The position numbers and the translations under genes are program-made. A DNA stretch of 37,168 bases from Candidatus Intestinimonas stercoravium (GTDB lineage Bacteria; Bacillota; Clostridia; Oscillospirales; Oscillospiraceae). How positions within the stretch are numbered: position 1 is the stretch's first letter; each line of letters opens with the position of its first letter. The stretch lies in assembly GCA_019117605.1 (NCBI GenBank), contig DWZK01000083.1, positions 1 to 37,168 on the forward strand, read 5' to 3'. Shown piece after piece: positions 6,309 through 13,808 of the stretch. The notes under the pieces were generated by a model. The model was not told the DNA's origin and searched no databases. It saw nothing but the letters and a program-made list of their open reading frames with translations.

Positions 6309-6324
6309 GTTAGCTTTAGACAAC
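6309..6324. promoter_or_regulatory. degenerate iron box between feoA and feoB
   Basis: GTTAG, six bases, ACAAC: one arm is perfect and the other differs from CTAAC at two positions. It lies in the 101-base gap before feoB. It may be a weak second operator or a relic; no convincing promoter accompanies it. Confidence 0.4.
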
Positions 6325-6386
6325 CAGCCTTCAAAGACTGATCATGTCAGCGGGGATCCTGCCCCGCAGAGGAGGAATCGAGAAAA

Positions 6387-8564
6387 ATGTCGATCACGAT
6401 CGCACTTGCCGGCAACCCGAACTGCGGCAAGACCACCATGTTCAACGCCCTCACCGGCGCGGTCCAGTTCGTGGGCAACTGGCCCGGCGTCACAGTGGAA
6501 AAGAAAGAGGGCAAGCTGAAAGGGCACAAGGACATCAATGTCATGGACCTGCCCGGTATCTACTCCCTGTCCCCGTATACGCTGGAAGAGGTGGTGGCCC
6601 GGAACTACCTCATCAATGAGAAGCCCGATGTCATCCTGAACCTGGTGGACGCGTCCAACATCGAGCGCAACCTGTATCTCACCACCCAGCTGCTGGAGCT
6701 GGGCATCCCTGTCGTAGTGGCCCTGAACATGATCGACGTCGCCAAGAAGAACGGCGACAAGATCGATACAGCCAAGCTCTCCGAGGCGCTGGGCTGCCCC
6801 GTGGTGGAGACCTCCGCCGTGAAGGGGGAGGGCTGCGTGGCCGCTGCTGAGCGGGCCGCCGCCCTCGTGGCTGCCAAGCAGGCCACTGTCCCCCAGCACA
6901 CCTTCGCCCAGCCCGTTGAGGACGCCCTGTCCGCCATCGCCGATCTGGTGCGTGACGTCGTCCCCCCCGAGAACCAGCGCTGGTTCGCCATCAAGCTCTT
7001 CGAGCGGGACGAAAAGGTGATGGAGAACTTCACCCTCTCCCCCGATACCGCCCGCCGTCTGGAAGATGCCATCACCGCCTGTGAGAGCGCCATGGATGAC
7101 GACAGCGAGTCCATCATCACCAACGAGCGCTATTCGTACATCGCCAAGGTCACCGGCCGCTGCGTCAAGAAGGGCCGCACCGGCATGTCCACTTCCGACC
7201 GCATCGACCGTATCGTCACCAACCGGGTCCTGGCTCTGCCCATCTTCGCCCTGGTGATGCTGGTGGTGTACTCCATCTCCATGGGCAGCTGGCCCGTCTC
7301 CATCGGCACCATGGCCACCGACTGGGCCAACGACGTGCTCTTTGGTGAGATCGTGCCCGGCTTCTTCGACAGCTTCCTCCTGGATGCCAGCGGCGCTCCT
7401 GTCGTGGCCGGCTGGCTCTATGGCCTGATCCAGGACGGCATCGTGGCCGGCGTGGGCGCGGTGCTGGGCTTCGTGCCCCAGATGCTGGTGCTCTTCCTCC
7501 TGCTGTGCATCCTGGAGGACATCGGCTATATGGCCCGTATCGCTTTCATCATGGACCGTATCTTCCGCCGCTTCGGCCTGTCCGGCAAGAGCTTCATCCC
7601 CATGCTGGTGGCCACCGGCTGCGGCGTGCCCGGCATCATGGCCTCCCGTACCATCGAGCAGGACCGGGACCGTAAGATGACCGTCATGACCACCGGCTTC
7701 ATCCCCTGCGGCGCCAAGATGCCCATCATCGGCCTCTTCGCCGGCGCCCTCTTCGGCGGCTCTTCCTGGGTGGCCGTCTCCGCCTACTTCATCGGCGTGG
7801 CCGCCGTCATCGTCTCCGGCATCATCCTGAAGAAGACCAAGATGTTCGCCGGCGATCCCGCTCCCTTCGTCATGGAGCTGCCCGCCTACCACATCCCCAA
7901 GCCCATCAACATCCTCCGGGGCACCTGGGAGCGCGGCTGGTCCTTCATCAAGCGGGCCGGTACCGTCATCCTCCTCTCCTCCGTGATCCTGTGGTTCCTC
8001 CAGGGCTTCGGCTTCGTGGACGGCACCTTCCAGATGGTGGAGGACAACAACACCTCCCTCCTGGCTTCTATCGGCAACGCCATCGCCTTCATCTTCGCGC
8101 CCCTGGGCTTCGGCACCTGGAAGCCCGCCGTGGCCACCTTCACCGGCCTCATCGCCAAGGAGAACGTGGTGGGCACCTTCGGCGTCCTCTACGGCTTTGC
8201 CGAGGTGGCTGAGAACGGCGACGAGATCTGGGGCAATATCGCCACCGATTTCACCGCTATCACCGCCTACAGCTACATGATCTTCAACCTGCTCTGCGCC
8301 CCCTGCTTCGCCGCCATGGGCGCCATCAAGCGGGAGATGAACAACTGGAAGTGGACCCTGGGCGCCATCGCCTATATGTGCGGCTTCGCCTATGTGGTAT
8401 CCCTGATGGTCTACCAGTTCGGCGAGCTGATCGTCAACGGCGTGTTCGGCATGGGCACTGTGGCCGCCATCGTCTGCCTGGCCGCCATCATCTATCTGCT
8501 CTTCCGGAAGGGCTATCGCGGCGAGACCACCCGACTGCGGGCGGTGGACGCTGTCCGGGCCTGA
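6387..8564 (+). CDS. feoB: ferrous iron transport protein FeoB
   Basis: A 725-residue FeoB. The N-terminal G domain shows GNPNCGKTTMFNALTG (P loop, about 8-23), GNWPGVTVE (switch I), DLPGIYSLSPY (G3, about 54) and NMID (G4), then the helical GDI-like spacer to about residue 265. The membrane part has two Gate repeats, with the Cys-containing signatures VATGCGVPGIMASR and IPCGAKMPIIGLFAGALFGG, and later APLGFGTWKPAVATFTGLIAKENVVG. It takes up Fe(II) across the cytoplasmic membrane in a GTP-dependent way. It is third in the feo operon, behind the iron-box promoter, and followed 22 bases later by the Cys-rich partner peptide. Confidence 0.97.
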   Translation: MSITIALAGNPNCGKTTMFNALTGAVQFVGNWPGVTVEKKEGKLKGHKDINVMDLPGIYSLSPYTLEEVVARNYLINEKPDVILNLVDASNIERNLYLTTQLLELGIPVVVALNMIDVAKKNGDKIDTAKLSEALGCPVVETSAVKGEGCVAAAERAAALVAAKQATVPQHTFAQPVEDALSAIADLVRDVVPPENQRWFAIKLFERDEKVMENFTLSPDTARRLEDAITACESAMDDDSESIITNERYSYIAKVTGRCVKKGRTGMSTSDRIDRIVTNRVLALPIFALVMLVVYSISMGSWPVSIGTMATDWANDVLFGEIVPGFFDSFLLDASGAPVVAGWLYGLIQDGIVAGVGAVLGFVPQMLVLFLLLCILEDIGYMARIAFIMDRIFRRFGLSGKSFIPMLVATGCGVPGIMASRTIEQDRDRKMTVMTTGFIPCGAKMPIIGLFAGALFGGSSWVAVSAYFIGVAAVIVSGIILKKTKMFAGDPAPFVMELPAYHIPKPINILRGTWERGWSFIKRAGTVILLSSVILWFLQGFGFVDGTFQMVEDNNTSLLASIGNAIAFIFAPLGFGTWKPAVATFTGLIAKENVVGTFGVLYGFAEVAENGDEIWGNIATDFTAITAYSYMIFNLLCAPCFAAMGAIKREMNNWKWTLGAIAYMCGFAYVVSLMVYQFGELIVNGVFGMGTVAAIVCLAAIIYLLFRKGYRGETTRLRAVDAVRA

Positions 8565-8586
8565 CCTTGGATAAGGAGGCTTTCTT

Positions 8587-8733
8587 ATGGCAAACATCAT
8601 CGTCGGGGGCATCCTCGTTCTGGTCCTGGCTCTGGTCATCCGCACCATGATCAGGGACCACAAGAAGGGCGGATGCGCCTCCTGCGGCGGCGGCTGTGGC
8701 TGCGGCTGCGACCACTGCAGCGGCTGTCATTGA
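8587..8733 (+). CDS. FeoB-associated Cys-rich membrane peptide
   Basis: A 48-residue protein: one N-terminal membrane helix (about residues 3-20), a basic connector (RTMIRDHKKGG), then a tail with seven cysteines in CASCGGGCGCGCDHCSGCH. It matches the FeoB-associated Cys-rich membrane protein family found next to feoB in Firmicutes, related in idea to FeoC and proposed to bind iron or a cluster at the transporter. ATG 8587 follows AAGGAGG. It is the last gene before the feo terminator. Confidence 0.9.
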   Translation: MANIIVGGILVLVLALVIRTMIRDHKKGGCASCGGGCGCGCDHCSGCH

Positions 8734-8761
8734 CCCTGCTGCACACGCTCCCTCCGGTCCG

Positions 8762-8802
8762 AAGCGGGCCCCGTTCCCAAAAAGGAACGGGGCCCGCTTT
8801 TT
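8762..8802 (+). terminator. terminator of the feo operon
   Basis: A perfect 16-bp stem (8762-8777 with 8784-8799), a 6-base A-rich loop, and a T run to 8802. It lies 28 bases after the Cys-rich peptide stop. Confidence 0.9.
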
Positions 8803-8849
8803 GTAGACCGACCCCCCCGGCTATGCCGGGGGGGTCGGTCTACAAAAAG
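8797..8849. repeat. 25-bp perfect inverted repeat between two terminators
   Basis: Arms 8797-8821 and 8825-8849 are perfect reverse complements with a 3-base loop. The outer ends are the T run of the feo terminator and the T run (minus strand) of the ABC terminator, so the two terminators are fused by a third, very stable hairpin. Confidence 0.8.
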
Positions 8850-8883
8850 GCCGCGCCTCCCACTGGGATCGCGGGAGGCGCGG
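8844..8883 (-). terminator. terminator of the ABC exporter operon
   Basis: Read on the minus strand: an 11-bp perfect stem (8883-8873 with 8861-8851), an 11-base loop, then CCTTTTT. It directly follows the stop of the downstream ABC gene. Confidence 0.8.
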
Positions 8884-8894
8884 GCTGAGGTTTT

Positions 8895-10805
8895 TTACTC
8901 CAGCTCGAAGGCGCCGGTGTACAGCTGATAATACTGTCCGCGCTGCTGGATGAGCTGATCATGTGTGCCGCGCTCGATGATGCGGCCGTGGTCCAGGACC
9001 ATGATCACATCGGAATTGCGTACGGTGGAGAGCCGGTGGGCGATGACGAACACTGTCCGCCCTTCCATCAGGGCGTCCATGCCCCGCTGGACGATGGCCT
9101 CGGTGCGGGTGTCGATGGAGGAGGTGGCCTCGTCCATGATCATCACCGGGGGATCTGCCACAGCGGCCCGGGCGATGGAGAGGAGCTGCCGCTGGCCCTG
9201 GGAGAGGTTCTCTCCGGTACCGGAGATCATGGTGTCATACCCCTCCGGCAGCCGGGTGATGAAGTCGTGGGCCCCCGCCAGCTCGGCGGCGGCGATGCAC
9301 TCCTCGTCGGTGGCGTCCAGCCGCCCATAGCGGATGTTCTCCATGACGGTGCCGGTGAAGAGGTTCGTGTCCTGGAGCACGATGCCCAGGCTCCGGCGGA
9401 GGTCCGCCTTCTTGATCTTGTTGATGTTGATGCCGTCGTAGCGGATCTTGCCGTCGGCGATGTCGTAGAACCGGTTGATGAGGTTGGTGATCGTGGTCTT
9501 TCCCGCGCCGGTGGCGCCCACGAAGGCTACCTTCTGTCCCGGCTCGGCGTAGAGGGTGATGTCGTGGAGCACGGTCTTCCCCGGCTCGTAGCCGAAGTCC
9601 ACCCCGAACAGCCGCACATCGCCGGCCAGCTTGGTATAGGTGACGGTGCCGTCTGCCTTGTGGGGGTGCTTCCAGGCCCAAAGATCGGTGCGCTCGCTGG
9701 TCTCGTGGAGCTGGCCGTCCGCGTCTTCGGTGGCGTTGACCAGCTCCACATAGCCGTCGTCCTTCTCCGGCTCCTCGTCCAGGAGGTCGAAGATACGCCC
9801 GGCGCCCGCCAAGCCCATGATCACCGCGTTGAGCTGATTGGACACCTGGCTCACGTTGCCGGCGAACTGCTTGGTCATGTTGAGGAAGGGCACCGCGATG
9901 CTGATGCTCATGGCCGCGCCGGAGATGCTCACATTGGGGGCCCCGGTGAACAGGAGGATGCCCCCTACCAGAGCCACCACCACATAGAGCACGTTGCCCA
10001 CATTGTTGAGGATGGGCATGAGCATATTGGCGAAGCGGTTGGCCTGCTCGGAATTCCGGAAGAGCTCATCGTTGAGCGCATCGAAATCGGCCTCGCTGGC
10101 CCGCTCATGGCAGAAGACCTTGATGACCTTCTGGCCGCTCATCATCTCCTCCACGAAGCCCTCCACCTTGCCGAGGGCGCTCTGCTGGCGGACGAAGTAT
10201 TTGGAGGAGTTTCCTCCCACCTTCTTGGTGATGAGGGTCATGCTCACCACCCCGGCCAGCACCACCAGTGTGAGCCACAGGCTGTAGTAGAGCATGATAC
10301 ACAGCACCGAGAGCACGATGATGCCGGACACCATGAGCTGGGGGATGCTCTGGGAGACCATCTGGCGCAGGGTATCGATGTCGTTGGTGTAGTGGCTCAT
10401 GATATCGCCGTGGTTATTGGTGTCAAAGTATTTGATGGGCAGGTCCTGCATACCGTTGAACATCTTCTCCCGGAGCTTTTTCAGGGTGCCCTGGGTGATG
10501 ACCGCCATCATCTGGGTGTAGGCCACCGAGGCCACCAGAGAGAGGACATAGAACGTGACCAGAAGGGCCACCATCCCCAGGATATGGCCTCCTACCGCGT
10601 CCCAGTCGCCGGACTGCCAGCTCTGCTCCACAGTGGCGATGACCTGCTGCATGAAGATAGAGGGGATGGAGCTGACCACCGCGTTGAAGATGATGCACAC
10701 CACCACGGTGGGCATGAGGACCGGGTAGAATTGGAAGAGGGTCTTGATGATACGCCCCATGACCCCCGTCCTCCGCTGCCCGGGAAGATCGCTGTTATGC
10801 CTCAT
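8895..10805 (-). CDS. ABC exporter half-transporter, canonical ATP site subunit
   Basis: A 636-residue fused ABC exporter half: a six-helix membrane domain (about 20-330) and a nucleotide-binding domain (about 395-630). The NBD has Walker A GATGAGKTT, signature LSQGQRQL, Walker B IMDEATSS with the catalytic Glu, and switch His in IAHRLST. Before the NBD is an insert rich in charged residues (about 350-385, around TERTDLWAWKHPH in part), often seen in clostridial members. ATG 10805 has GGGAGG at 8 bases and overlaps the stop of the upstream partner by 11 bases, so the two are translationally coupled. With that partner it should form a heterodimeric exporter of BmrCD/TM287-288 type; substrates could be drugs, peptides or lipids. 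Confidence 0.93.
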   Translation of the reverse strand: MRHNSDLPGQRRTGVMGRIIKTLFQFYPVLMPTVVVCIIFNAVVSSIPSIFMQQVIATVEQSWQSGDWDAVGGHILGMVALLVTFYVLSLVASVAYTQMMAVITQGTLKKLREKMFNGMQDLPIKYFDTNNHGDIMSHYTNDIDTLRQMVSQSIPQLMVSGIIVLSVLCIMLYYSLWLTLVVLAGVVSMTLITKKVGGNSSKYFVRQQSALGKVEGFVEEMMSGQKVIKVFCHERASEADFDALNDELFRNSEQANRFANMLMPILNNVGNVLYVVVALVGGILLFTGAPNVSISGAAMSISIAVPFLNMTKQFAGNVSQVSNQLNAVIMGLAGAGRIFDLLDEEPEKDDGYVELVNATEDADGQLHETSERTDLWAWKHPHKADGTVTYTKLAGDVRLFGVDFGYEPGKTVLHDITLYAEPGQKVAFVGATGAGKTTITNLINRFYDIADGKIRYDGININKIKKADLRRSLGIVLQDTNLFTGTVMENIRYGRLDATDEECIAAAELAGAHDFITRLPEGYDTMISGTGENLSQGQRQLLSIARAAVADPPVMIMDEATSSIDTRTEAIVQRGMDALMEGRTVFVIAHRLSTVRNSDVIMVLDHGRIIERGTHDQLIQQRGQYYQLYTGAFELE

Positions 10806-12540
10806 CCTGATCGCCTCCCTTGTTCTGAGACAGATAGGTCTCGCGGTAGATCTCGTTGCCCGCCAGGAGCTCCTCATGGGTGCCCACGGCCTGGATGGCG
10901 CCGCCCTCCATGACCAGGATCCGGTCGGCGTCCTGGACGGAGGAGATCCGCTGGGCGATGATGATCTTGGTGGTGTCCGGGATATACTCCCGGAATGCCT
11001 TGCGGATCATGGCGTCGGTCTTGGTGTCCACGGCGCTGGTGGAGTCGTCCAGGATCAGGATCTTGGGCTTTTTCAGCAGGGCCCGGGCGATGCACAGCCG
11101 CTGCTTCTGACCGCCGGAGACATTGGTGCCCCCCTGCTCGATGTAGGTGTCGTAGCCCTTGGGGAACTGGGTGATGAACTCGTCCGCCTGGGCCAGCTTG
11201 CATGCCTCCACCAGCTGCTCGTCGGTGGCGTCGGGGTCGCCCCAGCGCAGGTTCTCTTTGATCGTACCGGAGAAGAGGACGTTCTTCTGGAGCACCATGG
11301 CCACCTGATCCCGCAGGGCGTCCAGGTCGTAATCCCGCACGTCCCTGCCGCCCACCCGCACCGTGCCCTCGGTGACGTCATAGAGCCGGGGGATGAGCTG
11401 TACCAGGGTAGACTTAGAGGTCCCGGTGCCGCCGATGATGCCGATGGTCTCGCCGGACTTGATGTGGAGGTCCACATTGGAGAGGGCCATCCGCTGTGCC
11501 TTGGCGGAGTAGCGGAAGCTGACGTTCTCGAAGTCGATGGATCCGTCGGCCACCTCTTCCACCGGATCGGCGGGAGCCGTGATGGTGCTCTCTTCCCTGA
11601 GCACCTCCACGATACGCTGGGCCGACTCCTCCGCCATGGTGATCATGACGAAGACCATGGAGAACATCATCAGGCTGCTGAGGATCTGGAAGCTGTAGGT
11701 GAGCAGGGCGGACATCTGTCCCACGTCCAGATCCAGTCCCTGGCTGGTGATGATGGTATAGGAGCCGAAGGACAGTGTGAACGCCATGACGCTGTACAGG
11801 CTGAACTGCATCAGGGGCGTGTTGAAGGCCAGGATGCGCTCGGCCCGGGTGAAGTCCCGGCACACGTCCTCCGCCGCCCGGCCGAACTTCTCCTTCTCAT
11901 AGTCCTCCCGGACGAAGGCCTTCACCACGCGGATGCCCTTGATGTTCTCCAGCACCGACTCGTTCAGGGCGTCGTATTTCTTGAAGACCCGCTTGAAGAG
12001 CGGCATCACCTTGTGGATGATGGTGAAGAGGCCGATGCCCAGGATAGGGGCCACCACCAGGAAGATGAGCGCCATCTTTCCCCCCATGACCGCCGCCATG
12101 GAGAAAGAGAACACCAGCATCAAAGGCGAGCGGATGGCCACCCGGATGAGCATCATATAGGCCATCTGCACGTTGGTGATGTCCGTGGTCAGACGGGTGA
12201 CCAGAGACGAGGTGGAGAACCGGTCGATGTTCTCGAAAGAATAAGTCTGGATGCGGTAGAACATGTCCTTCCGCACGTTGCGGGCGAATCCCGCGGAGGC
12301 CGTGGCGGAAGCGCTGCCCGCCGCGGCGCCGAAGGCCAGAGACAGCCCCGCCATCACCACCAGTAGGAGCCCGTATCTCCCTATCACATCCAGCCCGCAG
12401 CCCGCCTTGATCTCGTTGACCAGGTTGGCGATGACCAGCGGGATCAGGCACTCCATCACTACCTCCAGGCTCACCAGCACCGGCGAGAGGATGGAAGGCC
12501 GCTTGAATTCCCGTATGCACTTCATCAGTTCCCGTATCAT
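10795..12540 (-). CDS. ABC exporter half-transporter, degenerate ATP site subunit
   Basis: A 581-residue fused membrane-plus-NBD half transporter. The membrane domain spans about 15-310 and the NBD about 335-575. The NBD differs from its partner at the catalytic positions: Walker A is GGTGTSKST (Ser in place of the last Gly), Walker B is LILDDSTSA (Asp in place of the catalytic Glu), and the switch His is Gln in IAQRISS; the signature VSGGQKQR is intact. This is the normal pattern for the degenerate-site subunit of heterodimeric exporters. I chose ATG 12540 (sequence MIRELMKCI) because GGAGGAG precedes it and the upstream extension is low-complexity. First gene of the pair; promoter at 12658-12686. 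Confidence 0.92.
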   Translation of the reverse strand: MIRELMKCIREFKRPSILSPVLVSLEVVMECLIPLVIANLVNEIKAGCGLDVIGRYGLLLVVMAGLSLAFGAAAGSASATASAGFARNVRKDMFYRIQTYSFENIDRFSTSSLVTRLTTDITNVQMAYMMLIRVAIRSPLMLVFSFSMAAVMGGKMALIFLVVAPILGIGLFTIIHKVMPLFKRVFKKYDALNESVLENIKGIRVVKAFVREDYEKEKFGRAAEDVCRDFTRAERILAFNTPLMQFSLYSVMAFTLSFGSYTIITSQGLDLDVGQMSALLTYSFQILSSLMMFSMVFVMITMAEESAQRIVEVLREESTITAPADPVEEVADGSIDFENVSFRYSAKAQRMALSNVDLHIKSGETIGIIGGTGTSKSTLVQLIPRLYDVTEGTVRVGGRDVRDYDLDALRDQVAMVLQKNVLFSGTIKENLRWGDPDATDEQLVEACKLAQADEFITQFPKGYDTYIEQGGTNVSGGQKQRLCIARALLKKPKILILDDSTSAVDTKTDAMIRKAFREYIPDTTKIIIAQRISSVQDADRILVMEGGAIQAVGTHEELLAGNEIYRETYLSQNKGGDQDEA

Positions 12541-12657
12541 GGCGACTCTGTGCTCCTCCTTCTTCTTTTGATCTCTTGGCGCCGCGCCCCGCCCTGCCGC
12601 CCGTCTCCGCTCTCCCACCGGGCGGACCGGGCGCTGCCGCCCAAGACAATACTTATC

Positions 12658-12686
12658 ATTTTAGCATGATCCGCCCGCCCACACAA
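12658..12686 (-). promoter_or_regulatory. promoter of the ABC exporter operon
   Basis: On the minus strand TTGTGT (12686-12681), 17 bases, TAAAAT (12663-12658), giving a leader of about 110 GC-rich bases before the first ABC gene. No clear operator was seen. Confidence 0.65.
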
Positions 12687-12771
12687 TCCGCCATTTCTTC
12701 TGATCAGATGATTCGCATCTTAACGAATTTTGTAGGTTTTGGGCACAGGACCTCCCCCGCTTTTGCAAGAC

Positions 12772-12800
12772 TTGCGGCCCCGCCCGGTACGCATTATAAT
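12772..12800 (+). promoter_or_regulatory. promoter of the LRR-VWA-MoxR-GTPase operon
   Basis: TTGCGG (12772-12777), 17 bases, and a perfect TATAAT (12795-12800). The gene starts at 12826 with AAAGGAGG at 12811, so the leader is only about 20 bases. Confidence 0.7.
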
Positions 12801-12825
12801 AAGGAGAACGAAAGGAGGGACGGAC

Positions 12826-13800
12826 ATGGAGCTGTTGGAGGGCGGCGGCGAGCTGCTCTTGGCCTGCCGGGAAGAGGCGGACGGGATCTGCATCCTGCGC
12901 TGTGTCTCCTCCGGCGGGACGGTGGTCCTGCCGGAGCAGATCCGGGGCCTTCCGGTGACCTCCCTGGGCCCCTATGCCCTGTCGATCCGGGAGCCCCGGC
13001 TGGAGGCCGTGGACATCTTCTGGGTGCGGATGACCTGTGGTGGGCCGGAACCTGTCCACGACGCCGCCGCTGTCTCCCGCGCAGCGCTCCCCTCCACCCT
13101 CCGGCGTCTGGGAGACTATGCCTTCTACGGCTGCCGTGGCCTGCGCTCCCTCTCTCTCCCCGATGGGACCGCTCTGGGCAGCGAGCCCTTCATGAACTGC
13201 TCCGCCCTCGACCGGCTGGAGCTCACCTCCCGCCCCGGTGTGCGCACCTCCCTCCGTGCCCTCCTGGCCGAGTGCACGGGAGATGTGGAGGTGGCGCTCC
13301 GGCTGCCCGGCGGGGAGGAGGCCCGTCTCTTCTTCCCCGGCTATGCGGAGAGCCTGGAGCTCCTCGCCGCCCCCCACATCTTCCAGACCCGTATCCAGGG
13401 GGGCGGCTATGCCTTCCGGCAGTGCTTCCAGGACGGGGCGCTCCGCTTCGATCAGTATGATGGCTGCCTCTCCCGGCTGCTGGAGGCCCACGACTTCTCC
13501 GCCGCCTGCCGGGTGGCTCTGCGCCGCCTGCGCTGGCCGGTGTCCCTCTCCGCCCCGGCGGAGGAGCGATACCGCCAGGTCCTCTCTCTCCATGGAGAGC
13601 TGGCCGCCGGGCTGCTGCTGGAGGAGCGGGACGGAGAGGGGCTGGCCTTCCTCCTCTCCCTCCATATCCTCTCCCCCGCCGCCCTGACCGCCGCCTGCGA
13701 CCGGGCCCGCCAGCTGGGCGACGCCGGGGCCCTGGCCCCGCTGCTGGAGGCCCAGCGGTCCACCGGAGGCCGGGGGCTGGACAAGTCTTTCGACCTGTGA
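12826..13800 (+). CDS. leucine-rich-repeat (BspA-type, LRR_5) protein
   Basis: A 324-residue soluble protein with no signal peptide. Residues about 25-145 carry BspA-type leucine-rich repeats: VVLPEQIRGLPVTSLGPYAL, LPSTLRRLGDYAFYGCRGL, then LRSLSLPDGTALGSEPFMNCSALDRLEL, with the tell-tale F-x-x-C-x-x-L pattern. The C-terminal half (about 170-324) is alpha-helical, Leu/Ala/Arg-rich and not recognised. LRR_5 domains mediate protein binding; being cytoplasmic and first in an operon with VWA and MoxR proteins, it may be an adaptor or client-recognition subunit (inference). ATG 12826 with AAAGGAGG at 8 bases. The stop at 13800 is followed within 9 bases by the VWA gene start. Confidence 0.82.
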   Translation: MELLEGGGELLLACREEADGICILRCVSSGGTVVLPEQIRGLPVTSLGPYALSIREPRLEAVDIFWVRMTCGGPEPVHDAAAVSRAALPSTLRRLGDYAFYGCRGLRSLSLPDGTALGSEPFMNCSALDRLELTSRPGVRTSLRALLAECTGDVEVALRLPGGEEARLFFPGYAESLELLAAPHIFQTRIQGGGYAFRQCFQDGALRFDQYDGCLSRLLEAHDFSAACRVALRRLRWPVSLSAPAEERYRQVLSLHGELAAGLLLEERDGEGLAFLLSLHILSPAALTAACDRARQLGDAGALAPLLEAQRSTGGRGLDKSFDL

Positions 13801-13808
13801 GGTGGATG

